A DNA stretch of 64,000 nt from Bacteroidetes bacterium 37-13 (GCA_001897535.1 MKTC01000025.1:1-64000); one strand, 5' to 3'; shown: positions 39,614 to 49,731, counted from the first letter of the stretch. Translations and numbers: made by a program. The notes: a model not told the origin generated them from the letters alone.

Positions 39614-40231
39614 TTAAGGAATGTTCATGAATTTGTGCTGCTGCAAAGAAATTCTCCATTGCGGATTTCGTTGCGCGTAATCAATAATAAGCGGGAGGTT
39701 TTCTTCCATATTACTCCATTCCGGCTGGAGAAAGAGCATGCAATTTTCATTTGCCATTTTAGCATTCTCTTCTGCCCATCGCAAATCGTTTGGGTGAAAG
39801 ATTACAACCTTTAATTCACTTGCTTTTGCAAGGCTCTCAGGCAATGGTTTTTTAAATCGCTTTGGCGAAACGGTTATCCAATCCCAAGTGCCGGAAATTG
39901 GATAAGCACCTGAAGTTTCAATATGTAATTTTATATTGTGTGAATGAAGTAAATCTGTGAGTGATTGCAATTGGTGCATAGCCGGCTCACCGCCTGTAAC
40001 AACACATGTTTTAGCGTTTTTACTTTCGATAAATTCAAGCATTTTTTCAATGCTTACTTTAGGGTGAATATCTACATTCCAACTTTCCTTTACATCGCAC
40101 CAAGTGCAGCCGACATCGCAGCCGCCCAAACGTAAAAAGTATGCTGCCGCACCGGAATAAAATCCTTCACCTTGTATGGTATAAAAATGCTCCATTAAAG
40201 GTAGCAAAATTTCACCCTCTTGTATCTTCAT
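39614..40231 (-). CDS. queE: 7-carboxy-7-deazaguanine synthase (radical SAM)
   Basis: FYTIQGEGFYSGAAAYFLRLGGCDVGCTWCDVKESW, VVTGGEPAMHQL. Confidence 0.94.
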   Translation of the reverse strand: MKIQEGEILLPLMEHFYTIQGEGFYSGAAAYFLRLGGCDVGCTWCDVKESWNVDIHPKVSIEKMLEFIESKNAKTCVVTGGEPAMHQLQSLTDLLHSHNIKLHIETSGAYPISGTWDWITVSPKRFKKPLPESLAKASELKVVIFHPNDLRWAEENAKMANENCMLFLQPEWSNMEENLPLIIDYAQRNPQWRISLQQHKFMNIP

Positions 40232-40232
40232 T

Positions 40233-40781
40233 TTACAGCTTAAAAAGAAATTCTTGCACAGGTGAATTTACAAGTTTAAATAATGGAGATTCACTTAGTG
40301 GAATTAGCCATTTCTTAACTAAATCCTCTTTAGTTTTTACTAAATTATTGAATACCAAAGATGAGTCGCTTATATTCCCATCAGCATAGGCATCAGCGGC
40401 CTCCGCTAGCGTAAGTATTCTTATTTCACCATCTTGAAGTAGATATAGCAACTGACGATTCATAAAATCCGCATCAAATTCCTTTCCTAATTTTTTTATC
40501 CAATTAGTGGAACTATCTATGGTACAACCACCGGTGGCAACCATTTTTTCATCGGCTGCCAACACTAAAAAACAATTATGCAGCAATGCACCATCGGCAT
40601 ACATTTGTACTTTATGCGAAGTCCACTGAGAGGCAAACTCTTTTGCTAATTCCTTTATTTTGTTACTTTCTTCTGAAGTAAACAAACGATTAGCGCCATA
40701 AATCCATACGCTTGAGTGTAGTGGTAATTTTTCAGCAAATACGTTTTCTTCAATCAAGAATTTTTCTACGTTTTTATTCAT
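40233..40781 (-). CDS. Conserved Bacteroidota protein of unknown function
   Basis: MNKNVEKFLIEENVFAEKLPLHSSVWIYGANRLFT; no Walker motifs visible. Confidence 0.6.
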   Translation of the reverse strand: MNKNVEKFLIEENVFAEKLPLHSSVWIYGANRLFTSEESNKIKELAKEFASQWTSHKVQMYADGALLHNCFLVLAADEKMVATGGCTIDSSTNWIKKLGKEFDADFMNRQLLYLLQDGEIRILTLAEAADAYADGNISDSSLVFNNLVKTKEDLVKKWLIPLSESPLFKLVNSPVQEFLFKL

Positions 40782-40871
40782 TTCTATTTTTTTATGTGAT
40801 AAATGACAATTCCCTGACAATTTAAAGTAAGATAGTTTTCACTTTCGCCCCGCAAATTTAATTCAACATTT

Positions 40872-42128
40872 ATGAACAAAGTACTACTTTCAATTTTATT
40901 AGCAGGAACAACTCTTGCACAAGCTCAAACAACCTTTAATGATACGGTTTCTCTTTCAAGTTCTTACAAAGATGCAGTTTATTACAAACTTAGTGATGGC
41001 AGCCAAAGTTCAGTATTAAATACAGATTGGCATTTGGCATTTTCTGTTCAAAAAGTACAGTTTCCAAAAAATACATTACAAGCCGTAACGCTTCGCTACA
41101 ATGGTGGAAGCAACTTAATAGTTTCACAAAAAGCATTTAACGATACTGCGTTTTTTACAGGTGATACAGTTGGCTATTCAACCTTCACAAAACTTTATGA
41201 TTCTGACAGTGATATTGATACTGGTGCTTTCAACAATGGCTTGAATATTTCTCAATTCGATTACGGTTGGGGAGTTTACAACACTACAACAAAAAATATT
41301 CACGGTAGAAATATTTTCTACATCCAATTAGCCTCAGGAATTAAAAAGTTTAGAGTGGTGGACTTGGCTTTCGATACTATTTGGCAAGTGCAATATGCTA
41401 ATTTAGATAACAGTAATTTGCAAACAGTTTCAATTCCTAAAAGACCTTACTTAGGTAAACTCTTTGCTTACTTAAATTTAGAAACAAATGCAGTTACAGA
41501 CCGTGAACCCAATGCTGCAAACTGGGATTTATTGTTCCATAAATATGCTGCATTAGATGTGCCGGGAATTGAAGTTTATCCAAGCACCGGAGTTTGGAGC
41601 AACAAAGGCGTAACAGTTGCTAAAGCATATCCGGTTGATGTAACTTCAAACGATTATTCAGGCTTTACTTTTAGCAAAAGCTTGAGAGGAATTGGCAGAG
41701 ATTGGAAAGATTATGTTGCACCAAACTGGATTGTGGCAGATTCAGTTTCTTACTTTGTAAAAACAAAAGATAATGCTATCTATAAACTTGTGTTCACAGG
41801 TTTCAAGGGTAGTGCAACCGGAAACATTTTCTTTAGCAAAACTACAGTGCAAACGCCTACTGCAATTGGTGAAGTTTCTAATTTAAAAATTGCTTGCTAT
41901 CCAAATCCTGCATCATCAACGCTTACAGTTATTGCAGATAACTTAAACAATAACGCAATATTTAGCTTAACTGATATTTCAGGTAAGCAAGTGCTTTTTA
42001 GCCAACTAAACGAGACAGGTTTTAAAGCATTTCAATTTGATGTAAGCAATTTGGCAAACGGACTTTACATCGCTACTTTAAACCAAAACGGAAACAAAGT
42101 TCAACAGAGAATTGTTGTAAATAAATAG
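40872..42128 (+). CDS. T9SS type A sorting domain protein, possibly HmuY-like
   Basis: DAVYYKLSDGSQSSVLNTDWHLAFSVQ; C-term IACYPNPASSTLTVIADNLNNNAIFSLTDISGKQVL...NGLYIATLNQNGNKVQQRIVVNK. Confidence 0.8.
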   Translation: MNKVLLSILLAGTTLAQAQTTFNDTVSLSSSYKDAVYYKLSDGSQSSVLNTDWHLAFSVQKVQFPKNTLQAVTLRYNGGSNLIVSQKAFNDTAFFTGDTVGYSTFTKLYDSDSDIDTGAFNNGLNISQFDYGWGVYNTTTKNIHGRNIFYIQLASGIKKFRVVDLAFDTIWQVQYANLDNSNLQTVSIPKRPYLGKLFAYLNLETNAVTDREPNAANWDLLFHKYAALDVPGIEVYPSTGVWSNKGVTVAKAYPVDVTSNDYSGFTFSKSLRGIGRDWKDYVAPNWIVADSVSYFVKTKDNAIYKLVFTGFKGSATGNIFFSKTTVQTPTAIGEVSNLKIACYPNPASSTLTVIADNLNNNAIFSLTDISGKQVLFSQLNETGFKAFQFDVSNLANGLYIATLNQNGNKVQQRIVVNK

Positions 42129-42152
42129 CACTTAAAAAGTGTAATAAATTAC

Positions 42153-42182
42153 AAAAAGGGCTAATTTTTATTAGCCCTTTTT
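42153..42182 (+). terminator. Rho-independent terminator
   Basis: AAAAAGGGCTAAT-TTTT-ATTAGCCCTTTTT followed by T. Confidence 0.85.
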
Positions 42183-42207
42183 TAGTTAATATTGCGAGAA
42201 AAAGATA

Positions 42208-42669
42208 ATGAATATTACACGATTTAATGTGCGGATTTATGGTGTTTTAAAAAATAGTTTAAATCAAATTTTGGTGAGTGATGAACTTGTAAAAAAAGGC
42301 TCACTACGTGTTACAAAATTTCCCGGTGGCGGCTTAGAATTTGGTGAAGGCCTTCGCGAAGCATTGCAGCGTGAGTTTTTTGAAGAAACCCAAGTAAAAG
42401 TACAAGTGAAAGAACATATTTATACTTCCGATTTTTTTGTACCTTCTGCATTTGATAATGATAGCCAAGTAATTGCGGTTTACTATTGGGTTGATTGCCT
42501 AGAATGGCAACAAATAAAAGTTACTGAAAAAAAGTTTGATTTCAATGTACCCAAAGGAACTGAAACAGAGAGTTTTAGATGGGTTGAAGTACATGAAATG
42601 AAAAACGAAACAGATATTTCATTACCAACAGACGCAGCAGTTTTAAAAATCATTACATCGCTATTCTAA
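42208..42669 (+). CDS. NUDIX hydrolase
   Basis: GGGLEFGEGLREALQREFFEETQ Nudix box. Confidence 0.93.
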   Translation: MNITRFNVRIYGVLKNSLNQILVSDELVKKGSLRVTKFPGGGLEFGEGLREALQREFFEETQVKVQVKEHIYTSDFFVPSAFDNDSQVIAVYYWVDCLEWQQIKVTEKKFDFNVPKGTETESFRWVEVHEMKNETDISLPTDAAVLKIITSLF

Positions 42670-42792
42670 GTTGCTAATTTTAAGGAAAGGCAATTTTTTA
42701 TTTTTCCTTTTCAAGAAAAAACTACTTTCGTGCGCTTTTTGGCTTTGGCATTAAAGCATATTGTTTCACGAAACGCACGGGAATGAGCAATT

Positions 42793-43737
42793 ATGATAAC
42801 TTACCTAAAAAAGCAGAACGGCAGTTTTCAACAACTTGCCGCTTTAGAACCGGGCTGTTGGATAAATCTATACGGTCCATTTAACAACGAGGAAGTTCAT
42901 CAACTTTCTGAAAAACTTTCTATCGAATTAGACTTTATAACCGACTCTTTAGACGTAGATGAGCGCTCGCGCTATGAAAGCGAAGATGGAGTGGATTTGA
43001 TTGTACTGAAAACTCCGGTTAGAAATACCGGCATCACAGATACGGAAGCTATTTACATTACCATTCCAATTGGTATTATTCGCACGGCAGAAAATATTAT
43101 TACCATTAGTCCATATCGTAATCCGGTAATAGATTATTTTATGGAAACACCGCCAAAGAGTTTCACCACAAATGATGTAGAAGCGTTTATTCTAAACATA
43201 TTTGAACGAAATGTGATGATGTTTCAAGACTTTTTGAAGAACTTAAATAATAGGCGTTACGCTTATGAAAAAGAACTTTATTACAGTTCAAGAAACGAAG
43301 ATTTGGCAAACTTATTGAATATTCAAAAGAGTCTTATTTACATCGTTACGAATATTAGAAGTAATGAATTGATGATGATGAAAACGCAACGAAGCAATTT
43401 CTTGCGCCTTAAAGATGAAGAGAAAATAGACTGGCTCAGCGATATTGTAATTGAAAATTCGCAAGCGCTTGAAATGAGCGAAATGTACAGCAATATCTTA
43501 AATGGCACGATGGATACTTTCGCAAGTATCATAAGCAATAATTTGAACGGAGTAATGAAGCGACTCACTTCTGTAACCATCGTGCTAATGGTGCCAACAC
43601 TCATTGCAAGTTTCTACGGCATGAACGTTGCATTGCCATTAGAAAGTAATCCTTATGGCTTTATTATCATATTCGGCTTTACCATTTTAATGACTTTGGT
43701 AATGGCTTGGTATTTTGTAAAGAGAAATTGGTTTTAA
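42793..43737 (+). CDS. corA: CorA-family magnesium transporter
   Basis: C-terminal YGMNV signature in LIASFYGMNVALPLE; two TM helices. Confidence 0.92.
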   Translation: MITYLKKQNGSFQQLAALEPGCWINLYGPFNNEEVHQLSEKLSIELDFITDSLDVDERSRYESEDGVDLIVLKTPVRNTGITDTEAIYITIPIGIIRTAENIITISPYRNPVIDYFMETPPKSFTTNDVEAFILNIFERNVMMFQDFLKNLNNRRYAYEKELYYSSRNEDLANLLNIQKSLIYIVTNIRSNELMMMKTQRSNFLRLKDEEKIDWLSDIVIENSQALEMSEMYSNILNGTMDTFASIISNNLNGVMKRLTSVTIVLMVPTLIASFYGMNVALPLESNPYGFIIIFGFTILMTLVMAWYFVKRNWF

Positions 43738-44624
43738 GATAGGAAAGATCCTACTCTATTCTTTAAACTTTCTCCGGCAAGACTATTTTCTTCTTGGTGC
43801 CATTGTTGGTTCCCATATTTGCCTGAAGGATAACCTGATGCAGAAAGCGACAGTACTTGAACGGCTTTTTTAAGTTTACCAAGTAAATGAAAGCTTAAAG
43901 TTTCGCGCAAACCACCTTCACCAAGGTGTTCTTCTATAAAAATTACTTTTCCGGTGCGCTCAATGCTTTCAATTAGCGCATCGGGAATTTCTATTACCGG
44001 AAAAACACTTAAACACCAAAAGTCTAATTCTGCATACGCATTCACAATATTTTGAAGAACAGGCCCTGTGCCAATTACAGTAGCTTTCTCACCTTTCTTT
44101 AAATGCCGCCACGCTGCAAATTCCGCTACTTCAAAATCAAACTTTGCAGCTAAGTTCATACGTAAATAATTAGGCGAAGAATCTTTTACCATAAACGAAA
44201 TTGCTTGTACCACATCTTCCGCAGTTAATGGCACAATCACTTTCATATTCGGCAACATTCTAAGTGCGCCAATATCTTCTAAACAGTGATGTGTTGCGCC
44301 CATAATTCCATAGCCATAGCCACCACCATTGCCTACTAATTTTACCGGAAGGTTGTGCAAACACACATCATTGCGAATTTGTTCATACGGGCGAAGCGCC
44401 ACAAATGGCGCAATGCTATACACAAAAGGAATAAAACCTTCATGCGCAAGTCCGGCAGAAACTGTTATCATATTTTGTTCTGCAACACCTGCATTGATAA
44501 ATTCTTCTCCAAAAACTTCCATCACTTGTTCTAATGCCATATAACCCAAATCTCCGGTTACAAACACCAAGTTGTCATGCTTCTTTTTAGCTTCTATTAT
44601 TGCTAATGCAAACTCTTTTCTCAT
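43734..44624 (-). CDS. Transketolase, C-terminal subunit
   Basis: FVTGDLGYMALEQVMEVFGEEFINAGVAEQNMITVSAGLAHEG. Confidence 0.92.
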   Translation of the reverse strand: MRKEFALAIIEAKKKHDNLVFVTGDLGYMALEQVMEVFGEEFINAGVAEQNMITVSAGLAHEGFIPFVYSIAPFVALRPYEQIRNDVCLHNLPVKLVGNGGGYGYGIMGATHHCLEDIGALRMLPNMKVIVPLTAEDVVQAISFMVKDSSPNYLRMNLAAKFDFEVAEFAAWRHLKKGEKATVIGTGPVLQNIVNAYAELDFWCLSVFPVIEIPDALIESIERTGKVIFIEEHLGEGGLRETLSFHLLGKLKKAVQVLSLSASGYPSGKYGNQQWHQEENSLAGESLKNRVGSFLS

Positions 44625-44629
44625 TTCAA

Positions 44630-45448
44630 TTATTTAATTAAAGTTTGCTGATAATGCAATTCTATTTCAGCGTTTATGGAATCAAACATATTGTCTTTCA
44701 TTGGTAAATAGTGGCTATCGAGTTTATCTTCAAACTGTTTCCAACTTCTGCCTTTTATAGTATTACAAATTACGGCAATTGGCTTTGTTGCTTCATTAAA
44801 ACTATCCTTAACCTTTTCGAAAGAATTAAAATCGTGTCCGTCTGCTTCAAGCACTTCAAAACCAAATGCTTTTAATTTATCGGCAAGCGGCTCCATTTGC
44901 ATCACATCTTCTGTTCGTCCAAACCCTTGTAATTTATTTCTATCAATAAACCAAACTATATTTTTTAGTTTTTGGTGAACAATAAACAATGCCGCTTCCC
45001 AAGTGCTGCCTTCGTTTAATTCACCATCGCTGCAAACGCAAAAAACTTTTTTGCCATTCTTCTTTAATTTTGAAGCCAAACCCAAGCCGGCTGCAATGCT
45101 CAAACCGTGCCCTAAACTTCCGGTAGCAAAAGGAATTCGCTTTATTTTTCCTGCCGGAGGATGCGCTGCCAAATAAGTGTTGTTCTTATAGTAAGTTTCA
45201 ATATCCGATTGAGAAAGTGTGCCATCTTCTGCCAATAAACTATATAGCGAAGCTGCTGCATGACCTTTTGATAAAATAATTTCATCAGTTTCATTCATCC
45301 AGCCAAAACGAATGAATGTAAGTATTTCAGCGCACGAAAGTGATGAACCAATGTGTCCTGCATTTGCAGCTTGGTACATTTGCAAAAAACGCTTCTTGAT
45401 ATTTAGCGCATTTTGCAACAAATCGTTATGCTTTTCTTTTTGTAACAT
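44630..45448 (-). CDS. Transketolase, N-terminal (TPP-binding) subunit
   Basis: AANAGHIGSSLSCAEILTFI, GSLGHGLSIAAGLGLASKL, CSDGELNEGSTWEAALF. Confidence 0.92.
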   Translation of the reverse strand: MLQKEKHNDLLQNALNIKKRFLQMYQAANAGHIGSSLSCAEILTFIRFGWMNETDEIILSKGHAAASLYSLLAEDGTLSQSDIETYYKNNTYLAAHPPAGKIKRIPFATGSLGHGLSIAAGLGLASKLKKNGKKVFCVCSDGELNEGSTWEAALFIVHQKLKNIVWFIDRNKLQGFGRTEDVMQMEPLADKLKAFGFEVLEADGHDFNSFEKVKDSFNEATKPIAVICNTIKGRSWKQFEDKLDSHYLPMKDNMFDSINAEIELHYQQTLIK

Positions 45449-45543
45449 ATTGCAATGATAGAAAATAGCTTATTTAGCAGCCAACAAATATAACTTACTA
45501 TTCAATTTTTAGTGTCAATAAACTTTAAGAAAAACAACTTTTT

Positions 45544-46725
45544 ATGTACACCATTCAAGAAAGACTTCAAAAGGAACTAAACGAAATTATCTCTTCAGGC
45601 TTATTTAAAAAAGAAAGAATAATTGCTTCGCCACAAGCAGCCGTAATTACTGCAAACGGGAAAGAAGTAGTAAATTTTTGCGCCAATAATTACTTAGGAT
45701 TAAGTTCAAACGAGCAAGTGATAAAAGCTGCACACCAAGCCATTGATACACACGGCTACGGTATGAGCAGTGTTCGTTTTATTTGTGGCACACAAGATTT
45801 ACACAAAGAATTAGAAAAGAAAATTTCAGAATTTTTAGGCACCGAAGATACCATACTTTATGCAGCAGCTTTTGATGCTAACGGAGGTGTTTTTGAACCA
45901 CTTTTTAATGAAGAAGATGCCATCATTTCCGATGAACTAAATCATGCTTCGATTATTGATGGCGTAAGGCTTTGCAAAGCTCAACGCTTCCGCTACAAAC
46001 ACGATAACATGAGCGATTTAGAAACACAACTGCAAGCAGCACAAAACACACGTTCAAAAATTATAGTTACCGATGGCGTTTTCAGTATGGACGGCACTAT
46101 TGCTCAGTTAGATAAAATTGTTGCTTTAGCAGAAAAATACAATGCCATGATAATGATTGACGAATGTCATGCTTCCGGCTTTATGGGCAAAACCGGAAGA
46201 GGTACACACGAGCATTGCGGTGTAATGGGAAAGATTGACATTATCACCGGAACTTTGGGCAAGGCATTAGGTGGAGCAAGTGGTGGTTTCACTTCAGGTA
46301 AAAAAGAAATTATTGAATTGCTAAGACAGCGTTCTCGCCCATATTTATTCTCAAATACGTTAATGCCGGCTATTGTTGGCGCTTCAATTGCGGTACTAAA
46401 TATGCTTAGCGAAACTACCGCTCTGCGCGATAAACTGGAGCAAAACACTTTACTTTTTAGAAGTAAAATGCAAGCAGCAGGTTTCACCATAAAACCGGGC
46501 ACGCATCCAATTGTTCCTGTTATGTTGTTTGAAGCAGAATTGGCGCAGCAATTCGCAGCAAAATTATTAGATGAAGGTATTTATGTAATCGGTTTCTTTT
46601 TCCCCGTGGTGCCAAAAGGACAAGCGCGAATTAGAGTTCAACTGAGCGCAGCACACGAAACTGAACATATCGAAAAAGCAGTTGCGGCATTTACCAAAGT
46701 TGGAAAAGAGCTTGGAGTTATTTAG
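45544..46725 (+). CDS. kbl: Glycine C-acetyltransferase (2-amino-3-ketobutyrate CoA ligase)
   Basis: [75 protein letters not shown]. Confidence 0.95.
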   Translation: MYTIQERLQKELNEIISSGLFKKERIIASPQAAVITANGKEVVNFCANNYLGLSSNEQVIKAAHQAIDTHGYGMSSVRFICGTQDLHKELEKKISEFLGTEDTILYAAAFDANGGVFEPLFNEEDAIISDELNHASIIDGVRLCKAQRFRYKHDNMSDLETQLQAAQNTRSKIIVTDGVFSMDGTIAQLDKIVALAEKYNAMIMIDECHASGFMGKTGRGTHEHCGVMGKIDIITGTLGKALGGASGGFTSGKKEIIELLRQRSRPYLFSNTLMPAIVGASIAVLNMLSETTALRDKLEQNTLLFRSKMQAAGFTIKPGTHPIVPVMLFEAELAQQFAAKLLDEGIYVIGFFFPVVPKGQARIRVQLSAAHETEHIEKAVAAFTKVGKELGVI

Positions 46726-46781
46726 GGTATAAAAAGACGTACCAATAGTTTATGGTTGAACACAAACATATTGTTGGCACA

Positions 46782-47345
46782 CTAAGTTTTACTCATTTTT
46801 ATCTTCCACATTCCTCGTAAATCGCCAAGTTTATAGCCAACAGCTTTATCATTTGGATATTTTTCTTTAATAATTTTTTGAGTGCTTTCAGCAATATCTA
46901 ATTCACTTCCGTGGCATTTAATACAAGTTGGCATGGCAATAGAAATTGGTTTGTAAAAATAGATTTCTCCACTACTCGTTTTCTCAACAAAACTTGCCTT
47001 TTCAGATTTTATCTTCTGCCAAGCTAAACTATCAATCTCCGTTGCAATTGCATTGTTTGTGTTCCTGTTTCTATCGCTCAGGCGCGAGATAAAAACCTTA
47101 AATTCATTAGCTGCGCTATCCGTTAAAGTCATTGCATTTGTATTGCAAAAATCAACTGCGTAACCAGTTCCACCTTGCTGAATAGCGCTTGAAACATTTT
47201 GCAACAATAGCTTTTGTGCTGCTGCAGAAATGCTATCACCAAGCGCTACAAAATTTACCTTCTCATCATTACTTAAAGGCGTTTGCTTGCTATTGCAAGA
47301 AGCCAATGCAGCGATTATCGCTAAAAACAATATACTCTTTTTCAT
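46782..47345 (-). CDS. DUF3365 / Tll0287-like haem-domain lipoprotein
   Basis: Lipobox AALASC; C-terminal MPTCIKCHG CxxCH motif. Confidence 0.78.
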   Translation of the reverse strand: MKKSILFLAIIAALASCNSKQTPLSNDEKVNFVALGDSISAAAQKLLLQNVSSAIQQGGTGYAVDFCNTNAMTLTDSAANEFKVFISRLSDRNRNTNNAIATEIDSLAWQKIKSEKASFVEKTSSGEIYFYKPISIAMPTCIKCHGSELDIAESTQKIIKEKYPNDKAVGYKLGDLRGMWKIKMSKT

Positions 47346-47425
47346 ATTCAATTTACTTTTCGCATTGCAAAATTCGTTCAATTAGTTTTGCTACACAGCT
47401 ACTTAGGTTACACAAGCATTAGCCA

Positions 47426-48316
47426 CTACACCAAGATAGATTTATCTAATCCTTGCAAGCCTCCTGTATGAACTAAAACTACAGAAGATTTTTCTTTGAA
47501 ATACTTCTTCTTTGCTAAATCAATTACTGCCAACAACATTTTAGCAGTGTAAACTTGCTCTACTAAAATTCCGGTTTCACTATAAAATGTTTGAATGAAT
47601 TTGCGCAATTCATCAGTTGTTTTGGCATAGCCACCAAAATGATAACCAGTTATTACTTCAAAATTTTTATCGCTCCCAATTAATTTTTTAATTGAATTAG
47701 TGAGTTGGTCTTCGCCTTTTAAAATTGAAATACCAACAGCTTTTTGCGATGGTTTTATTTTACTTGCTAAGCCCGCTAAAGTTCCTCCTGTGCCGCATGC
47801 TGTAACAATGTAATCAAAATCTGCTTCAATTAAATTTAGCACCTCTCCTACTCCTTTCACTGCTAAATTATTAGTGCCACCTTCGGGAACAAAACAATAT
47901 TGAGGAAACAATTTTTGCCATTCAGCAAGTTGTGCTTCTTCATTTTTTTTTCGATAATCTTCACGGCTTACAAAATGCAACTGCATATTTTTTTCCTGAG
48001 CAAAAAGTAGCGTATGCGACAACTGCTGCGGATTTGCACCCGCAACAATTCCAATACTTTTTATATTTAATAAATTTGCGGCTGCCGCTGCCGAATAAAT
48101 ATGATTTGAAAATTGTCCGCCAAAAGTTGCAATTCCTTCATAATTATTTTCGATAGCATATTGCAAATTATACTTTAGCTTAAACCATTTGTTGCCATTC
48201 ACCCTTGGGTGAATTTCATCTAAGCGCAATAGCGAAACTTCAATGTTATTTTCCGCAAATGAAGTATTAAAAATCGGCTGCAATCGGGGTTTCACAAAGG
48301 TTTCAAACAGCGTCAT
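47426..48316 (-). CDS. PLP-dependent ACC deaminase / D-cysteine desulfhydrase family
   Basis: LRLDEIHPRVNGNKWFKLKYNL, FGGQFSNHIYSAAAAANLL, VTACGTGGTLAGLAS. Confidence 0.9.
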   Translation of the reverse strand: MTLFETFVKPRLQPIFNTSFAENNIEVSLLRLDEIHPRVNGNKWFKLKYNLQYAIENNYEGIATFGGQFSNHIYSAAAAANLLNIKSIGIVAGANPQQLSHTLLFAQEKNMQLHFVSREDYRKKNEEAQLAEWQKLFPQYCFVPEGGTNNLAVKGVGEVLNLIEADFDYIVTACGTGGTLAGLASKIKPSQKAVGISILKGEDQLTNSIKKLIGSDKNFEVITGYHFGGYAKTTDELRKFIQTFYSETGILVEQVYTAKMLLAVIDLAKKKYFKEKSSVVLVHTGGLQGLDKSILV

Positions 48317-48954
48317 TTTATGGTGGTAATGCCTTTATTAAATTCAGTTGAAAGCAATTCTTTTAAGTAGTTAAAATCGTCTTTATTTCCAATAAAATCA
48401 AACTGTTTCGTATCCAATAAAACAACTTTTAATTCGGGCATTTGCCTAAAATAATCTAAGTATGCTTTTTGAATATTCTCTAAATATTCGCCCTTTATAT
48501 TTTGCTCATAACTTCTGCCGCGCTTTTTTATATTTCTAAGTAAGTCATCAACCGAAGCATATAAATAGAAAACCACATCAGGCTTCGGCAGTGTAGGCAA
48601 CATAATATTGAACAACATTCTGTAAAGTTTTAGTTCATCATCTTTTAAATTGTTGCCGGCAAAAACTAAACTCTTATGAAAAATAAAATCGCTCACTGTA
48701 ATTGAATTAAAAAGCGAATTATTTTGCTGAACCAAAAATTCCTTTAATTGCCGATAGCGCTCAGCGGTAAAGTACAGCTCCACCGAAAAACCATAACGCT
48801 CAGGCTCTTCATAAAATTTCGCTAAAAAAGGATTATCGGCAAACTGCTCCAACAGCAAATTGGCATTATATTCTTTTGCCAATTTTTGCACCAATGAAGT
48901 TTTGCCCGCACCAATACTTCCTTCAATAGAAATGTAGTTGTAAAGCAAATTCAT
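48313..48954 (-). CDS. Deoxynucleoside kinase family protein
   Basis: YISIEGSIGAGKTSLVQKLAKEY P-loop; start MNLLYNYISIEG preferred. Confidence 0.9.
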   Translation of the reverse strand: MNLLYNYISIEGSIGAGKTSLVQKLAKEYNANLLLEQFADNPFLAKFYEEPERYGFSVELYFTAERYRQLKEFLVQQNNSLFNSITVSDFIFHKSLVFAGNNLKDDELKLYRMLFNIMLPTLPKPDVVFYLYASVDDLLRNIKKRGRSYEQNIKGEYLENIQKAYLDYFRQMPELKVVLLDTKQFDFIGNKDDFNYLKELLSTEFNKGITTIK

Positions 48955-49349
48955 CAATAAAATTTTATGAGTGTGCTTCCCCATCCGTAGCTTGGCAAGT
49001 AATCGTTTTCAAAGCTCTTCACTAATGGATGCTTGCGAAGCATTTTATGTATTTCTTCTTTCAATGTTCCCTTCCCGAAACCATGCACTACTCTCAGTTC
49101 CATTTTTCTGGCAGCAACAGCAGCATCAATGCTTCTTTCAACTTGTTCCAACTGTAACATCAGTGCTCCGGTAGCATCAATTTTATATCCTTTCACATCG
49201 CTTTGGCTTAAATGCAAATCAACCACATCAGCAGTATTGTGAAATGTTTTATTACTGGCAGCCGGATTAGCAGCACCCATCATAAACATTTTTAAAACAT
49301 TGGTATTGATTGAACCTTGTGAAGGTGTTTTTTTCTTCTTCTTAGACAT
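48954..49349 (-). CDS. Smr domain protein
   Basis: VVDLHLSQ...ELRVVHGFGKGTLKEEIHKMLRKHPLVKSFEND. Confidence 0.9.
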   Translation of the reverse strand: MSKKKKKTPSQGSINTNVLKMFMMGAANPAASNKTFHNTADVVDLHLSQSDVKGYKIDATGALMLQLEQVERSIDAAVAARKMELRVVHGFGKGTLKEEIHKMLRKHPLVKSFENDYLPSYGWGSTLIKFY

Positions 49350-49566
49350 GATTTTCTCCGTAACGGTCGAAAATAAAAAAAGGCTGCGAAACATTTAAGG
49401 TTCACAGCCAAACAAAACGGACAGAACGAAAATCTTTATCGGCAATAAGTACTGTTTTGATAGCGCAATGCACTAAAAATAATAATTCTAATTACTGCCA
49501 TTAACCAAGCAGCTAACCCGAAAACAAAACTTAAAAACAATACTTTCACCATAATCTAAAAAAATG

Positions 49567-49706
49567 CTGTTGGAGCAGGACTCGAACCTACAAGAGGCGG
49601 TTAGCCAAAGCAAGCATTGAAGTTTTCCTCAACGCTTGCCGGGTTTATTCCGTTTTCCTCACCCACGAGACCGGTGGGTATGTTTGCCAAATTCCATCAC
49701 CCAACA
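49567..49706 (-). ncRNA. tRNA-like RNA: class II body with ~70-nt insert at the variable arm
   Basis: Acceptor TGTTGGG/TCCAACA (G73), D-arm GATGGAATTTGGCAAACAT, CCCAC-CGGTCTC-GTGGG arm, insert with 11-bp hairpin GCAAGCGTTGA/TCAATGCTTGC, T-arm GTAGG-TTCGAGT-CCTGC. Confidence 0.6.
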
Positions 49707-49723
49707 ATTTTAAGAACACGATG

Positions 49724-49731
49724 CAAATATA
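49724..49731 (-). promoter_or_regulatory. -7 element TATATTTG for the tRNA-like locus
   Basis: TAnnTTTG, 17 nt upstream of predicted RNA 5' end. Confidence 0.5.

Noticed and set aside
39143-39814. 223-aa + strand ORF
   Set aside because: Antisense across the FAD oxidoreductase and queE, both with strong family motifs
42726-42779. Alternative pairings TTTCGTG/CACGAAA versus CGTGCG/CGCACG upstream of corA, suggestive of a Mg2+-responsive leader
   Set aside because: The 5' arm overlaps TACTTTCG, a likely -7 promoter element, so it may not be transcribed
43734-45448. Transketolase in two pieces as a possible frameshifted gene
   Set aside because: Split N- and C-terminal transketolase subunits are a normal arrangement; each piece has its own start and complete domains
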